DNA of 16,017 nucleotides from Bacteroidales bacterium. Lineage in GTDB: Bacteria > Bacteroidota > Bacteroidia > Bacteroidales > Bacteroidaceae. Shown here piece after piece: positions 9,101-14,989 of this stretch. Made by a program: the position numbers and the translations under genes. Every line of letters begins with the position of its first letter. Within the stretch, counting starts at the first letter, position 1. Location: the NCBI GenBank assembly GCA_004556745.1, contig SFFY01000050.1:1-16017 (forward strand). The letters run 5' to 3'. The notes beneath the pieces were generated by a model, which was not told where the DNA came from, made no database searches, and worked only from the letters and a program-made list of their open reading frames with translations.

Positions 9101-9946
9101 GCCCCCTCGGGCAAGGTGCACCGCAGCGGCACGGTATCGTCGCCCATGTATTCGGCCGACAGCCACGACTTTGAGTTCTCCAACCCCGAACACCCGGTAT
9201 GGCTCGACCTCGTGCAGTCGGAACTCGCCGTGCCCGCCGAGGCTGAGGTGAACATCAGTCCCGCCCTTAGCGAAGACGGGCAAACGGTGGTGGTGCCCTG
9301 CACCGTGCGCTATGCGCTCAATGCCGACCGCCTCAACCTCAGCCTGCTGCTTGTGCTTGTGGAGGACAATGTGAAAGGTTATCAGCAGAGCAAGTTCCAA
9401 ACGGAGACCGACCCCGACCTCGGTCCGTGGGCTTCGGGCGGCATCTACGCCAAGGCCACCGTCTATCCGTACTATCATGAAGACGTGGTGCGCGGCATAG
9501 CGGGCAACTCCTATCTCGGCACCGCCGGCCTGCTGCCCTCCGCCATAGAGAGCGGCACGCCCCACACCGCCACGCTCTCCACCGCCCTGCCCGGCACTGT
9601 GAGCGACGTGCAAAATCTCAAAGCCATCGTGATGCTCTTCGATGCCGATACGGGTCGCCTCATCAACGCCGCCTCGGCACACATGGGCGAATCTACTGAC
9701 ATTCACAGCATCGCCGCAGGCGACGGCAACACAGCGGCTCCGCGTGCCGTGCCCGTCAAAGGCGGTGTGCTTGTCACCTCTGCCGTCCCCGCCGCCGTCA
9801 GTGTCTACTCTCCCGACGGCCGCCTCATCGGCCGCGCCTCCGGCACGGGTCAGTTCCGCATCTCTACCGCCGGCTACCAAGGCATCGCCCTCGTGCGCAT
9901 CGCCGCAGAGAATGGCGTGACCGCCGAAAAGATGATTGTGGAATAA
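6131..9946 (+). CDS. Large multidomain secreted protein: propeller-like repeats, Ig-like, anchor-J-like, Omp28/thioredoxin-like, sorting tail
   Basis: A 1271-residue exported protein with a signal peptide (residues 1-22, ending ATAQ). Residues 30-390 carry about six repeats of the form (A/G)I(S/T)xDGxxxxG, near 36, 97, 143, 198, 262 and 375, like HAF-type beta-propeller repeats. Residues about 408-510 and 515-627 are Ig-like beta domains (the second opens with TLTASTPQDGDSV, SbsA/Big_5-like). Residues about 637-820 (EDFSNGF, DDWMVSNQVYIPD, IFVDNILVE) look like a choice-of-anchor-J/cleaved-adhesin domain. Residues about 935-1186 begin LEELTGQNCVNCPLG with Cys941 and Cys944 as a CxxC pair, as in Omp28-related proteins. 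The last 65 residues (VSVYSPDGRLIG, final KMIVE) resemble a T9SS sorting domain. The biochemical role is unknown. A surface or adhesion role is inferred. Confidence 0.88.
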   Translation: MKRFLKLWLCLMFAAAIQATAQTGKPVVHSYAFDDNGILTGMSDNGLWAVASATNSSNTLISEGPRLLGVDSGTELLLSEGYEEGESLNCGANDVTNDGNVVVGRFGGLPAVWRRTGETSGAWTQLPVPDGYDGGVVNAITPDGKFAVGVATTSSNFLLEKEVMWDLATNAILATPGLPAKDAAHLDQGQSRFTAISANGRYVLGCKSFSYLPTDADLGGCCYYVYDREQSAYKIIGFTETATGRWSPHAPGLFYLSIVRMTNNGRYVSGAAHLVKEQAGSEFPSEYEAPFVYDVENDNFTLFDTDEDNGIGAWCATDEGQLLGATPFGNPYREWTAKKDNYWVSFSQILAQKYDFDFFKNTIYVNTGTPIGISDDGRRVCVFAGAGESYIVTLPESISTAAEGINLLHAWSSDPVGGVAIAKLQKITVTFDRNVTVLGAANAVELRDETGAKVYTSVSFKADSPSKSVTVQFRKGNFEAGKTYTLHIPAGTICIAGDTERTNDDIDIPFLGRANAPVTLTASTPQDGDSVLRIDTDTNPLILTFDTQVLTTEGTTAKVYREGEAEAYQQLYLAAKDNQVLVYPTTPLQLYKGVHYRIGIPQGAVTDVTGNNPSDSITLHFDGLYEREISLDDRTLLNEDFSNGFVNFMLWEGDHLTPTSAMKAWGFADADNYPWSLVRDDEESTDLAAGTHSMYTTAGASDDWMVSNQVYIPDSLCMLKFQSQSYLAAANDVLKVIVWPCEEEYPKLSASIINRIRTEGTVVYDKRQTPGATAETMAGEWTDNTVSLKDFAQKSIYIAFVNNNEGQSAIFVDNILVEHDASFIVTIDNDEIVTAKSSIAIKGRVSAYGTETAYKGLSLTLRDSDGRAVSTVGMPDATLGEGDAQAFAFPDELPLTVGKENFYTIDIRLGEVAGAVRKSVKNLSFSPVKRVVLEELTGQNCVNCPLGILAIEKIHSIYGNLFIPISIHSYDGDALGESFRGYSDFLGLSAAPSGKVHRSGTVSSPMYSADSHDFEFSNPEHPVWLDLVQSELAVPAEAEVNISPALSEDGQTVVVPCTVRYALNADRLNLSLLLVLVEDNVKGYQQSKFQTETDPDLGPWASGGIYAKATVYPYYHEDVVRGIAGNSYLGTAGLLPSAIESGTPHTATLSTALPGTVSDVQNLKAIVMLFDADTGRLINAASAHMGESTDIHSIAAGDGNTAAPRAVPVKGGVLVTSAVPAAVSVYSPDGRLIGRASGTGQFRISTAGYQGIALVRIAAENGVTAEKMIVE

Positions 9947-9969
9947 AATCATTTACCGTTGGTTGAATT

Positions 9970-10338
9970 AAACAAAAACATTCAAAACCGCTTGTCCTGT
10001 GTGGGCCTGTCGGCTCGCCTTATCGGATTAAGCCCCAGCCTAAAAGTCTGCCGACTTTTGTCTGTTACTTAATCTGCTAAGGCTGCGGTCGGTTCCCTCC
10101 CACACAGGACAAGCAAAAAACAGAAAAAAGTAAAGCATTTAGTCCTTACTATTTACAGTAAAAAGCAATCGTCCACTTTTTTCTGTTTTTTGCTTGCGGC
10201 GTTTGAAGCGGGCGGGAACCGACCGCAGCCGCAGGGATTAAGGGCGAGCGTGAGCCGTGAGGCTCACAGGCTCGGCGTTAAGACCGGCGGCGTGCCCTTG
10301 GGCTTCATACAAAGCAAGCGGTTTTTACTGTTTTTGTC
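9970..10338 (+). repeat. Expanded palindromic element with nested and competing inverted repeats
   Basis: This fills the 430-base gap between two secreted-protein genes. The outer ends match those of the element at 5991-6088, and about 265 extra bases (roughly 10046-10310) are inserted between the same blocks. Perfect inverted repeats: GCTTGTCCTGTGTGGG 9990-10005 with 10099-10114 (16 bases); GGCTGCGGTCGGTTCCC 10081-10097 with 10214-10230 (17); 10110-10131 with 10175-10196 (22); AAAAGTC/GACTTTT at 10042-10059; GTGAGCC/GGCTCAC at 10250-10267 with CGAGC/GCTCG outside. The first helix shares bases with the outer stem and with the 22-base helix, and crosses the 17-base helix, so they cannot all form together. 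No protein-coding gene is visible inside. Confidence 0.8.
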
Positions 10339-10376
10339 TCAATAGACATTGGCTAAATCCTATTCAAATTCATATC

Positions 10377-11954
10377 ATGAACAAAATCTTTACCCTCCTC
10401 CTCACGCTCCTCGCATTCAACTGCTCCCTCAAAGCAGCCACCATCGACTGGGGCGAACTCACGCCCGGCACCGCCTACCAAATGACCGACATCGGTTACT
10501 ACCAAGGCTGGTTCACCGCCACGGAGAGCGGCACGATTACCGCGCACTGCACCTCCTCCGACATTCCTCGCCCCTTCTCCGATGCCGACTTCAACGAACC
10601 CATAGAGGTAAACTACTATTACCAGAACGGGGCAAACTACGACTTCACCGTCACCGCCGGCACCACCTACTATTTCTCCGCCTTCGTACTCAACCCCGGC
10701 ACGTTCTCCTTCAACTACGCCTCCTCCGCCACGTTACAACTCATCTCCGCCACGCCCGAGGCAGGCACCGTGTTCAACGCCGGCCAGCATAGCGGCGTGA
10801 CGCTCGCCTTCAACCGTCCCATAGCCGTGAGCGGCGCAAGCATCATCGTCGGCGACGAAGAAAAAGCCGTTGCAGCCAACGTGCTCGAAACCTATGCCAC
10901 CGCCGAAATCCGCGATGTCCTCATGGCTTTCTACGACAAAGGCACGCTCCGCGAGGGCGACAACTTCACCTTCCGCCTTACCGGCGTACATGCCGCAGCC
11001 GACGAGGCCAATCTCTACAGCACGGACGGCACAGTCGAGGTGAACTACGTTGCCGGCACGCGCCCCATCACGCTCACCGCCACCGAGGGCATCGAAGGCG
11101 CGTCGTTCCTCTCCTACTGGCGCAAAGCCGATGAAAGCGGCATCATCAAGCTCCGCTTCTCCGGCGCGCTCCAACCCATCGACACGCCGCAGCGCGAGGC
11201 CGAAACTACCTGCGAACTGTCGTATGGCGACCCCGATGCGGGCGACGGCGAAATCTATCGCGAAACGCTCCACTACACGCTCTCAGCCGAGAATGAAATC
11301 ATGGTAGACCTGCGCGACCACCTGCGCCGCCCCATCGACATGGTGACCTCCGGCAAGGACTACGGCACGATGTCGCTCAAAATCATGGGTGTGCGCGATG
11401 CCTCCGGGCAATACGCCTACACCGCTGCCATCGGCAGCCTCGGCTCGTTCGCCTATTCCATGCCCTACCGCGAAGTGAAACTCTCCCTCGCCGCCGAGTT
11501 CACGCCCGCCTCCGGCGCATCGCTCAACGGGGCAACAGAAATAGAACTTTGGGTGACCGACTACGCCGCCCTCACCTTCTCGGGCATACTCCTCTCCTAC
11601 TCCGACAGCGAGGGCACGCACAACGCGCTCCTCACGGACTACACCGCCACGCCCGATGACAACTTCGACGGTGCTTGCGCCCTCACCTTCACCATACCCG
11701 CCGACCTCGCCGCAAAACCCGGCCTGAGCGTTTCGCTCGCAGACTTGGAAACAGCCGACGGACTGAACCACGCTGCCGAACTCACCGCCACTTACAATAC
11801 CACCCCAAGCGGCATCTCCACCCTTCCCGCCGCCGACGAGGCGCACCGCACCGCCGTACCCGCCTATGACCTCACGGGCCGCCGCCATGCCTCCGCCACC
11901 ACCCTGCCCCACGGCATCTACATCACCTGCGACGGCAAGAAAATCTTAAAGTAA
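10377..11954 (+). CDS. Secreted Ig-like domain protein with Prevotella-style C-terminal tail, function unknown
   Basis: A 525-residue exported protein. I start at MNKIFTLLLTLLAFNCSLKA because this gives a proper signal peptide (residues 1-20). The frame is open upstream to 10257, but that part lies in the palindromic element and is not protein-like. Residues 24-115 are a beta-rich domain (TPGTAYQMTD, YYYQNGANYDFTVTAGTTYYF). Residues about 118-225 are Ig-like (ISATPEAGTVFNAG, VTLAFNRPI). A second beta domain lies near 365-480. The end, YDLTGRR...HGIYITCDGKKILK, is the short sorting-like tail common on exported proteins of Prevotella and relatives. No catalytic motif is visible. No promoter is obvious between it and the 6131 gene, so the two may be cotranscribed across the palindromic element. 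Confidence 0.82.
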   Translation: MNKIFTLLLTLLAFNCSLKAATIDWGELTPGTAYQMTDIGYYQGWFTATESGTITAHCTSSDIPRPFSDADFNEPIEVNYYYQNGANYDFTVTAGTTYYFSAFVLNPGTFSFNYASSATLQLISATPEAGTVFNAGQHSGVTLAFNRPIAVSGASIIVGDEEKAVAANVLETYATAEIRDVLMAFYDKGTLREGDNFTFRLTGVHAAADEANLYSTDGTVEVNYVAGTRPITLTATEGIEGASFLSYWRKADESGIIKLRFSGALQPIDTPQREAETTCELSYGDPDAGDGEIYRETLHYTLSAENEIMVDLRDHLRRPIDMVTSGKDYGTMSLKIMGVRDASGQYAYTAAIGSLGSFAYSMPYREVKLSLAAEFTPASGASLNGATEIELWVTDYAALTFSGILLSYSDSEGTHNALLTDYTATPDDNFDGACALTFTIPADLAAKPGLSVSLADLETADGLNHAAELTATYNTTPSGISTLPAADEAHRTAVPAYDLTGRRHASATTLPHGIYITCDGKKILK

Positions 11955-11968
11955 GGTCTCAATAATAG

Positions 11969-12136
11969 GGGCGTTTTGCAAAGATAGTGCAAGGTGAGCG
12001 CAATTTTCGTGCAAGCGAGAGCAATAGAACTTGCTCTAATTGCCGAGCCGCAGCCTATCTTATTAAAAACGCCTGCCTATAATAGCATACGCCCAAATAC
12101 CTTATGCCCTCTGCGCCGATTTGCGCAGAGGGCATA
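11969..12136 (+). repeat. 168-base direct repeat, left copy
   Basis: It matches 14075-14242 at 166 of 168 positions with no gaps. The differences are AGAAC/AGAGC in the central hairpin and CGCCTG/CGCCCG. Internally it is palindromic: GGCGTTTT against AAAACGCC at the ends, AAGATAG against CTATCTT inside, GAGCAA against TTGCTC in the centre, then a separate perfect hairpin. It starts 15 bases after the stop of the 10377 gene. With the right copy it brackets the regulator/nucleotidyltransferase pair. I find no target-site duplication and no transposase. Confidence 0.93.
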
Positions 12137-12138
12137 AG
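12101..12138 (+). terminator. Perfect 16-pair hairpin at the end of the left repeat
   Basis: CTTATGCCCTCTGCGC (12101-12116) pairs perfectly with GCGCAGAGGGCATAAG (12123-12138) around a CGATTT loop. The tail ATTATATT is only moderately T-rich. It probably ends transcription of the 10377 gene. The hairpin is part of the dispersed repeat. From 12139 to the promoter at 12273 I see only a weak GCCTGC/GCAGGC inverted repeat. Confidence 0.7.
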
Positions 12139-12272
12139 ATTATATTGGGGTTAAGGTCCGACCACGCCTGATAGCCAAACATCTCTTTTATCTACTTGCC
12201 GGCAAAATAGCCTGCATCATTTTGAAGAAACATTATTTTCGCAGGCAAAAATCAAAATATTCAACAAAACCG

Positions 12273-12303
12273 TTGATTAAATCAAATCATTTCAATACTT
12301 TTG
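12273..12303 (+). promoter_or_regulatory. Promoter of the regulator/nucleotidyltransferase operon
   Basis: TTG at 12273-12275, a spacer of 20 bases and TACTTTTG at 12296-12303 match the Bacteroidetes consensus closely. Transcription would begin near 12310, so the leader before the ATG at 12345 is only about 35 bases. Confidence 0.82.
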
Positions 12304-12334
12304 CTTCGTTTTAATACTCATTAAAATGAAGCAA
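12301..12334 (+). promoter_or_regulatory. Operator-like palindrome overlapping the -7 element and start site
   Basis: TTGCTTCGTTTTAAT (12301-12315) and ATTAAAATGAAGCAA (12320-12334) are inverted repeats with 14 of 15 positions matching and a 4-base spacer. The left arm covers the last bases of the -7 element and the right arm ends 10 bases before the start codon. A bound protein would block RNA polymerase. This is the expected layout for autorepression by the winged-helix product of the first gene. Confidence 0.75.
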
Positions 12335-12344
12335 AACAATTAAA

Positions 12345-13307
12345 ATGAAAGACATCGTCATATTAGGAAGGTCTGTACAATTGCATGAACGAAGCAAGGC
12401 ACAGATGAAAGGAGTTACTGTCGGGGACTCCCTGACATATAAGTTCTATGATGGCGAGTTTCATGGTATACCCTTACTTTTCTTAGAGCCGAAAGGCAAG
12501 GCGACAACCCCACGAAACCTGTCCATCACAGCCTATAACCTTACTTCACTGTTCCAGCGTCCAACCGTCTTCATACTTCCGGCATGTCCAGCCTATAAAC
12601 GGCAAAGGCTCATTGACAAGGACGTTTATTTCGTTATTTCTGACAAATACATTCATTTACCAATGCTGCTGGCTAACGAGCGCACACGCAAGACAAAGCA
12701 AGCAAAAGCGCTGACCCCAGTCGCTCAATACCTACTGCTCTATCACTTGCAGATAGACAGCCTGGAAGGACTGGCAGCCCGTGACATGGAAAACAAAATG
12801 CCGTATTCATACGCAAGCATTACGCTTGGCCTCACTTGCCTTGAAGACCTGGGACTTTGCCAGAAAGTGGCTGAAGGTTCCAAGCGGAAAGTCGTCCACT
12901 TCAACAAGAGTGGAAAGAGTCTGTGGGAATTAGCGCAACCGTTTCTCGTCAATCCTGTGGAAGAACGCATTTACTGCGACGAGTTTTTGTCTGAAGAACA
13001 TTTCCCGACATGTGGCATCAATGCCTTGGCACATTACACCATGCTCAATCCCGACCCAGAAAGGATAATCATGATGACAGCAAAACAGTATCGCGACTTT
13101 AAGGCTTCAGGTGCACTGGTTCGCCCTAATGAGTACGATGGAAAAATCATCATTGAAGCATGGAAATATCCACTTGTCACCAGCATGGATGTTGAAGCCG
13201 AATGGGTAGACAGATTATCATTGGCCATATCACTCCGTGAAGATGCAGATCCACGAGTAGAAGGCGAAGTTGAACGTCTAATAAATGATATAGAATGGAA
13301 GGATTAG
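12345..13307 (+). CDS. Winged-helix regulator, probable AbiEi-like antitoxin
   Basis: A 320-residue cytoplasmic protein. Residues about 123-205 look like a winged helix (LTPVAQYLLLYHLQ, SYASITLGLTCLEDLGL, then SKRKVVHF as the wing), which is why such proteins are often labelled MarR-like. The N-terminal part (LGRSVQLHERSKAQMKGV, ARNLSITAYNL-like block) and the C-terminal part (ICGINALAHYTMLNPD-like block) are not motifs I can name. The gene overlaps the nucleotidyltransferase gene by 13 bases, so the two are cotranslated, and it is preceded by a palindrome over its own promoter. Regulator first, nucleotidyltransferase second, with a self-operator, is the AbiEi/AbiEii pattern. Antitoxin function is inferred from that context. 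The sequence is clearly less GC-rich than the secreted-protein genes to the left. Confidence 0.75.
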   Translation: MKDIVILGRSVQLHERSKAQMKGVTVGDSLTYKFYDGEFHGIPLLFLEPKGKATTPRNLSITAYNLTSLFQRPTVFILPACPAYKRQRLIDKDVYFVISDKYIHLPMLLANERTRKTKQAKALTPVAQYLLLYHLQIDSLEGLAARDMENKMPYSYASITLGLTCLEDLGLCQKVAEGSKRKVVHFNKSGKSLWELAQPFLVNPVEERIYCDEFLSEEHFPTCGINALAHYTMLNPDPERIIMMTAKQYRDFKASGALVRPNEYDGKIIIEAWKYPLVTSMDVEAEWVDRLSLAISLREDADPRVEGEVERLINDIEWKD

Positions 13308-14074
13308 AGAAATTCCGTGAGTCTTTTGAAGCTTATTCAGAGAACTACGTTATAATCGGCGGCACGGCATGCGACATCGCCATGACTGGAACGGCAGTAC
13401 GCCCACGCGCCACACACGACATCGACATGATTGTTATTGTCGAAAAGATGACAACTGATTTTGCAGACCACTTTTGGCATTTCGTGCGTGAGGGCGGGTA
13501 TCGTCCCGAAAAACGCAAGCAATCAGAGGGAGACAATCCGAGGTACGAACTGTACCGCTTTGTCAATGGAAAGCCAGGCTACCCGGCAATGATAGAATTG
13601 CTGTCACGCCACCCAGGCATTCTCGGCGAACCTAAAGGACTGACCATTGAGCCGCTGCCTGTAGATGCGGAGACCTCAAGCCTAAGTGCAATTATCATGG
13701 ATGATGATTTCTATTTCTTTACCATCGACCATAGCAGGGTGACCAATGGGATTCGTCATGCTGACCCAACTGCGCTTATCGCCTTGAAATCGTATGCCTA
13801 CCTCAACCTCCTGCAAGATAAAGCCAAGGGCAAGCACGTCAATAGCTAAGATATCAAAAAGCACCGCTCAGACGTACTGAAGAACGTGGTCATCATGGAA
13901 GACAGCCAGGTTCCGGCTCCAGAGTCAATCGTCAGCTGCATCAAAGAGTTTGTCGCCTCAATCAAGAATGATTGGAACATACTATCAGAACCTCTTGCCA
14001 AGGCTCTTGACCAGGATGCGTCCTTCATTGAGGCTTTACTGGAACAATTAGACGGTTTATTTGTCAAAGAGTAA
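13295..14074 (+). pseudogene. AbiEii/MNT-like nucleotidyltransferase, interrupted by an in-frame TAA at 13847
   Basis: The frame would code for 259 residues from ATG 13295 to TAA 14072-14074 but for a TAA at codon 185. The N-terminal 184 residues keep the nucleotidyltransferase core: IIGGTACDIAM (GG at 22-23) and THDIDMIV with Asp42 and Asp44 as metal-binding residues. The text after the stop, DIKKHRSDVL, directly continues KGKHVNS into the basic K-x-K/R-D block typical of DUF1814/AbiEii C-termini. The remaining 74 codons are open with normal codon use. One base change (for instance AAA to TAA) explains it. The 184-residue product lacks the C-terminal region and is probably inactive. Recoding or separate translation from GTG 13886 cannot be excluded. 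If intact it would transfer nucleotides to tRNA or another target as the toxin. Confidence 0.8.
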
Positions 14075-14242
14075 GGGCGTTTTGCAAAGATAGTGCAAGG
14101 TGAGCGCAATTTTCGTGCAAGCGAGAGCAATAGAGCTTGCTCTAATTGCCGAGCCGCAGCCTATCTTATTAAAAACGCCCGCCTATAATAGCATACGCCC
14201 AAATACCTTATGCCCTCTGCGCCGATTTGCGCAGAGGGCATA
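14075..14242 (+). repeat. 168-base direct repeat, right copy
   Basis: It begins on the base after the second stop codon of the interrupted nucleotidyltransferase frame. It matches 11969-12136 except for two substitutions. Stem parts: GGGCGTTTT 14075-14083 with AAAACGCCC 14172-14180, and AAGATAG 14087-14093 with CTATCTT 14161-14167. The C in place of T at the second difference extends the outer stem by one pair compared with the left copy, so the two copies differ in a way that respects folding. Confidence 0.93.
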
Positions 14243-14246
14243 TATT
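14209..14246 (+). terminator. Hairpin terminator within the right repeat
   Basis: TATGCCCTCTGCGC (14209-14222) pairs with GCGCAGAGGGCATA (14229-14242) and is followed by TATTTTGC. It would end transcription of the regulator/nucleotidyltransferase operon. Confidence 0.7.
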
Positions 14247-14354
14247 TTGCAGAACTCCCCTACTCCCCGCCCATTTCGCCCCATCGCCCGTTGTCAGCAT
14301 TTACAAAACGTTGGAAATTGAATTTTTTGCTATAAAAAACTTGATAAATATTTT

Positions 14355-14383
14355 TTTGACGTATTACAATTTATATAAATTTG
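14355..14383 (+). promoter_or_regulatory. Promoter in AT-rich DNA right of the cassette
   Basis: TAAATTTG at 14376-14383 fits TAnnTTTG. TTTG at 14355-14358 lies 17 bases upstream, slightly short. Transcription would start near 14390. The 14243-14354 stretch before it holds no gene that I can support. Confidence 0.55.
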
Positions 14384-14433
14384 CAAGTGCAATCGGACCT
14401 TTCCGCGCAGATACTTTCAAAAGTTCTCGCCGA

Positions 14434-14664
14434 ATGACAGCCGGTAGCCAAGAAGGCATATTAGCTTTATCCGTTCTTACTCGAAACGTCTGGAAAACAT
14501 TTCACCATAAGGAACGTGAGGAAGAGATAGTATGCCCATTCTTGTGTATTAGTATGATTTTGGTACAGCCCCGCCTGTATCTATATCATATCCGTACGCA
14601 GGATGGGGCAGTATATTTCGTTCATTCATTCGTTCCTGAGGTTATTTCCAGACTACCTGAGTAA
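14434..14664 (+). CDS. Doubtful small ORF or small RNA unit
   Basis: A 76-residue frame (MTAGSQEGILALSVL to the end VISRLPE) starts about 45 bases after the predicted transcription start and stops one base before a strong terminator hairpin. That placement is what one expects of a short gene. The protein has no recognisable domain or signal peptide and its composition is unremarkable. The frame is open further upstream to 14227, but that part lies in the repeat. A small RNA made from about 14390 to 14697 is an equally good explanation. Confidence 0.3.
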   Translation: MTAGSQEGILALSVLTRNVWKTFHHKEREEEIVCPFLCISMILVQPRLYLYHIRTQDGAVYFVHSFVPEVISRLPE

Positions 14665-14665
14665 G

Positions 14666-14697
14666 AGGATGGGCAGATGTTTGCTCCATCCTTTTTT
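14666..14697 (+). terminator. Rho-independent terminator
   Basis: AGGATGG (14666-14672) pairs with CCATCCT (14686-14692), with GCA/TGC inside and a 6-base loop. Six T follow at 14692-14697. It closes the short unit that starts at the promoter at 14376. Confidence 0.88.
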
Positions 14698-14755
14698 GTA
14701 TATCTATACCTCTGCCTCGCCGGGAGCAAGTGGGGCACACTTAAATCCAATCACT

Positions 14756-14974
14756 ATGGCACGTTTTATCATCACGACCAAACACGTCAAGAACACCAAC
14801 GGCATCCGCATTGAGCCAGGCATGAGCGTTCAGGTAGTCACGCAAAGCATGAGCAACCCCGTCACGACCAACGGCGGTCAAGTCGTCATCGACGCATTCA
14901 TGCGCATCTACGGCATCGACATCAAAAAGGCAGGCTGCCTTAACATGGTGGAACTGGAAGTTGAACAATTCTAA
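14756..14974 (+). CDS. Small conserved Bacteroidales-type protein, possibly DUF6140
   Basis: A 72-residue soluble protein: MARFIITTKHVKNTNGIRIE, then PGMSVQVVTQS, NPVTTNGGQVVIDAFMRIYGIDIKKAG and a closing LNMVELEVEQF. It has beta-strand character at both ends, a glycine-containing turn and one helix. It resembles, from memory, a small family seen in Bacteroidales and listed as DUF6140. This was not checked. The frame is open upstream to 14603, through the terminator, but the ATG at 14756 starts the conserved-looking part. It lies 15 bases before the first of two membrane-protein genes, so it is probably in their operon. No -7 element is evident just upstream. Confidence 0.75.
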   Translation: MARFIITTKHVKNTNGIRIEPGMSVQVVTQSMSNPVTTNGGQVVIDAFMRIYGIDIKKAGCLNMVELEVEQF

Positions 14975-14989
14975 CAACTAATTCTAAGT

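Noticed and set aside
6983..9952. A 989-codon open frame on the minus strand opposite the 6131 gene, and similar ones at 2897-4597 and 4688-5623.
   Set aside because: They mirror strong third-position C/G use in the plus-strand genes. Their translations lack domains and are rich in Val, Gly, Ala and His, and the plus-strand products have signal peptides and clear domains.
10257..10376. An upstream start that would add 40 residues to the 10377 gene.
   Set aside because: The added part lies in the palindromic element and would bury a normal signal peptide inside the protein.
11969..14242. The repeats as integron attC sites bordering gene cassettes.
   Set aside because: They are palindromic and sit after ORFs, but I find no GTTRRRY core site at the ends and no integrase.
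11969..14242. The two repeats as the start of a CRISPR array.
   Set aside because: There are only two copies, each 168 bases long and 2.1 kb apart, with genes between them.
14603..14755. A 51-residue N-terminal extension of the 72-residue protein.
   Set aside because: It would be translated through a strong terminator and has no resemblance to the rest of the protein.
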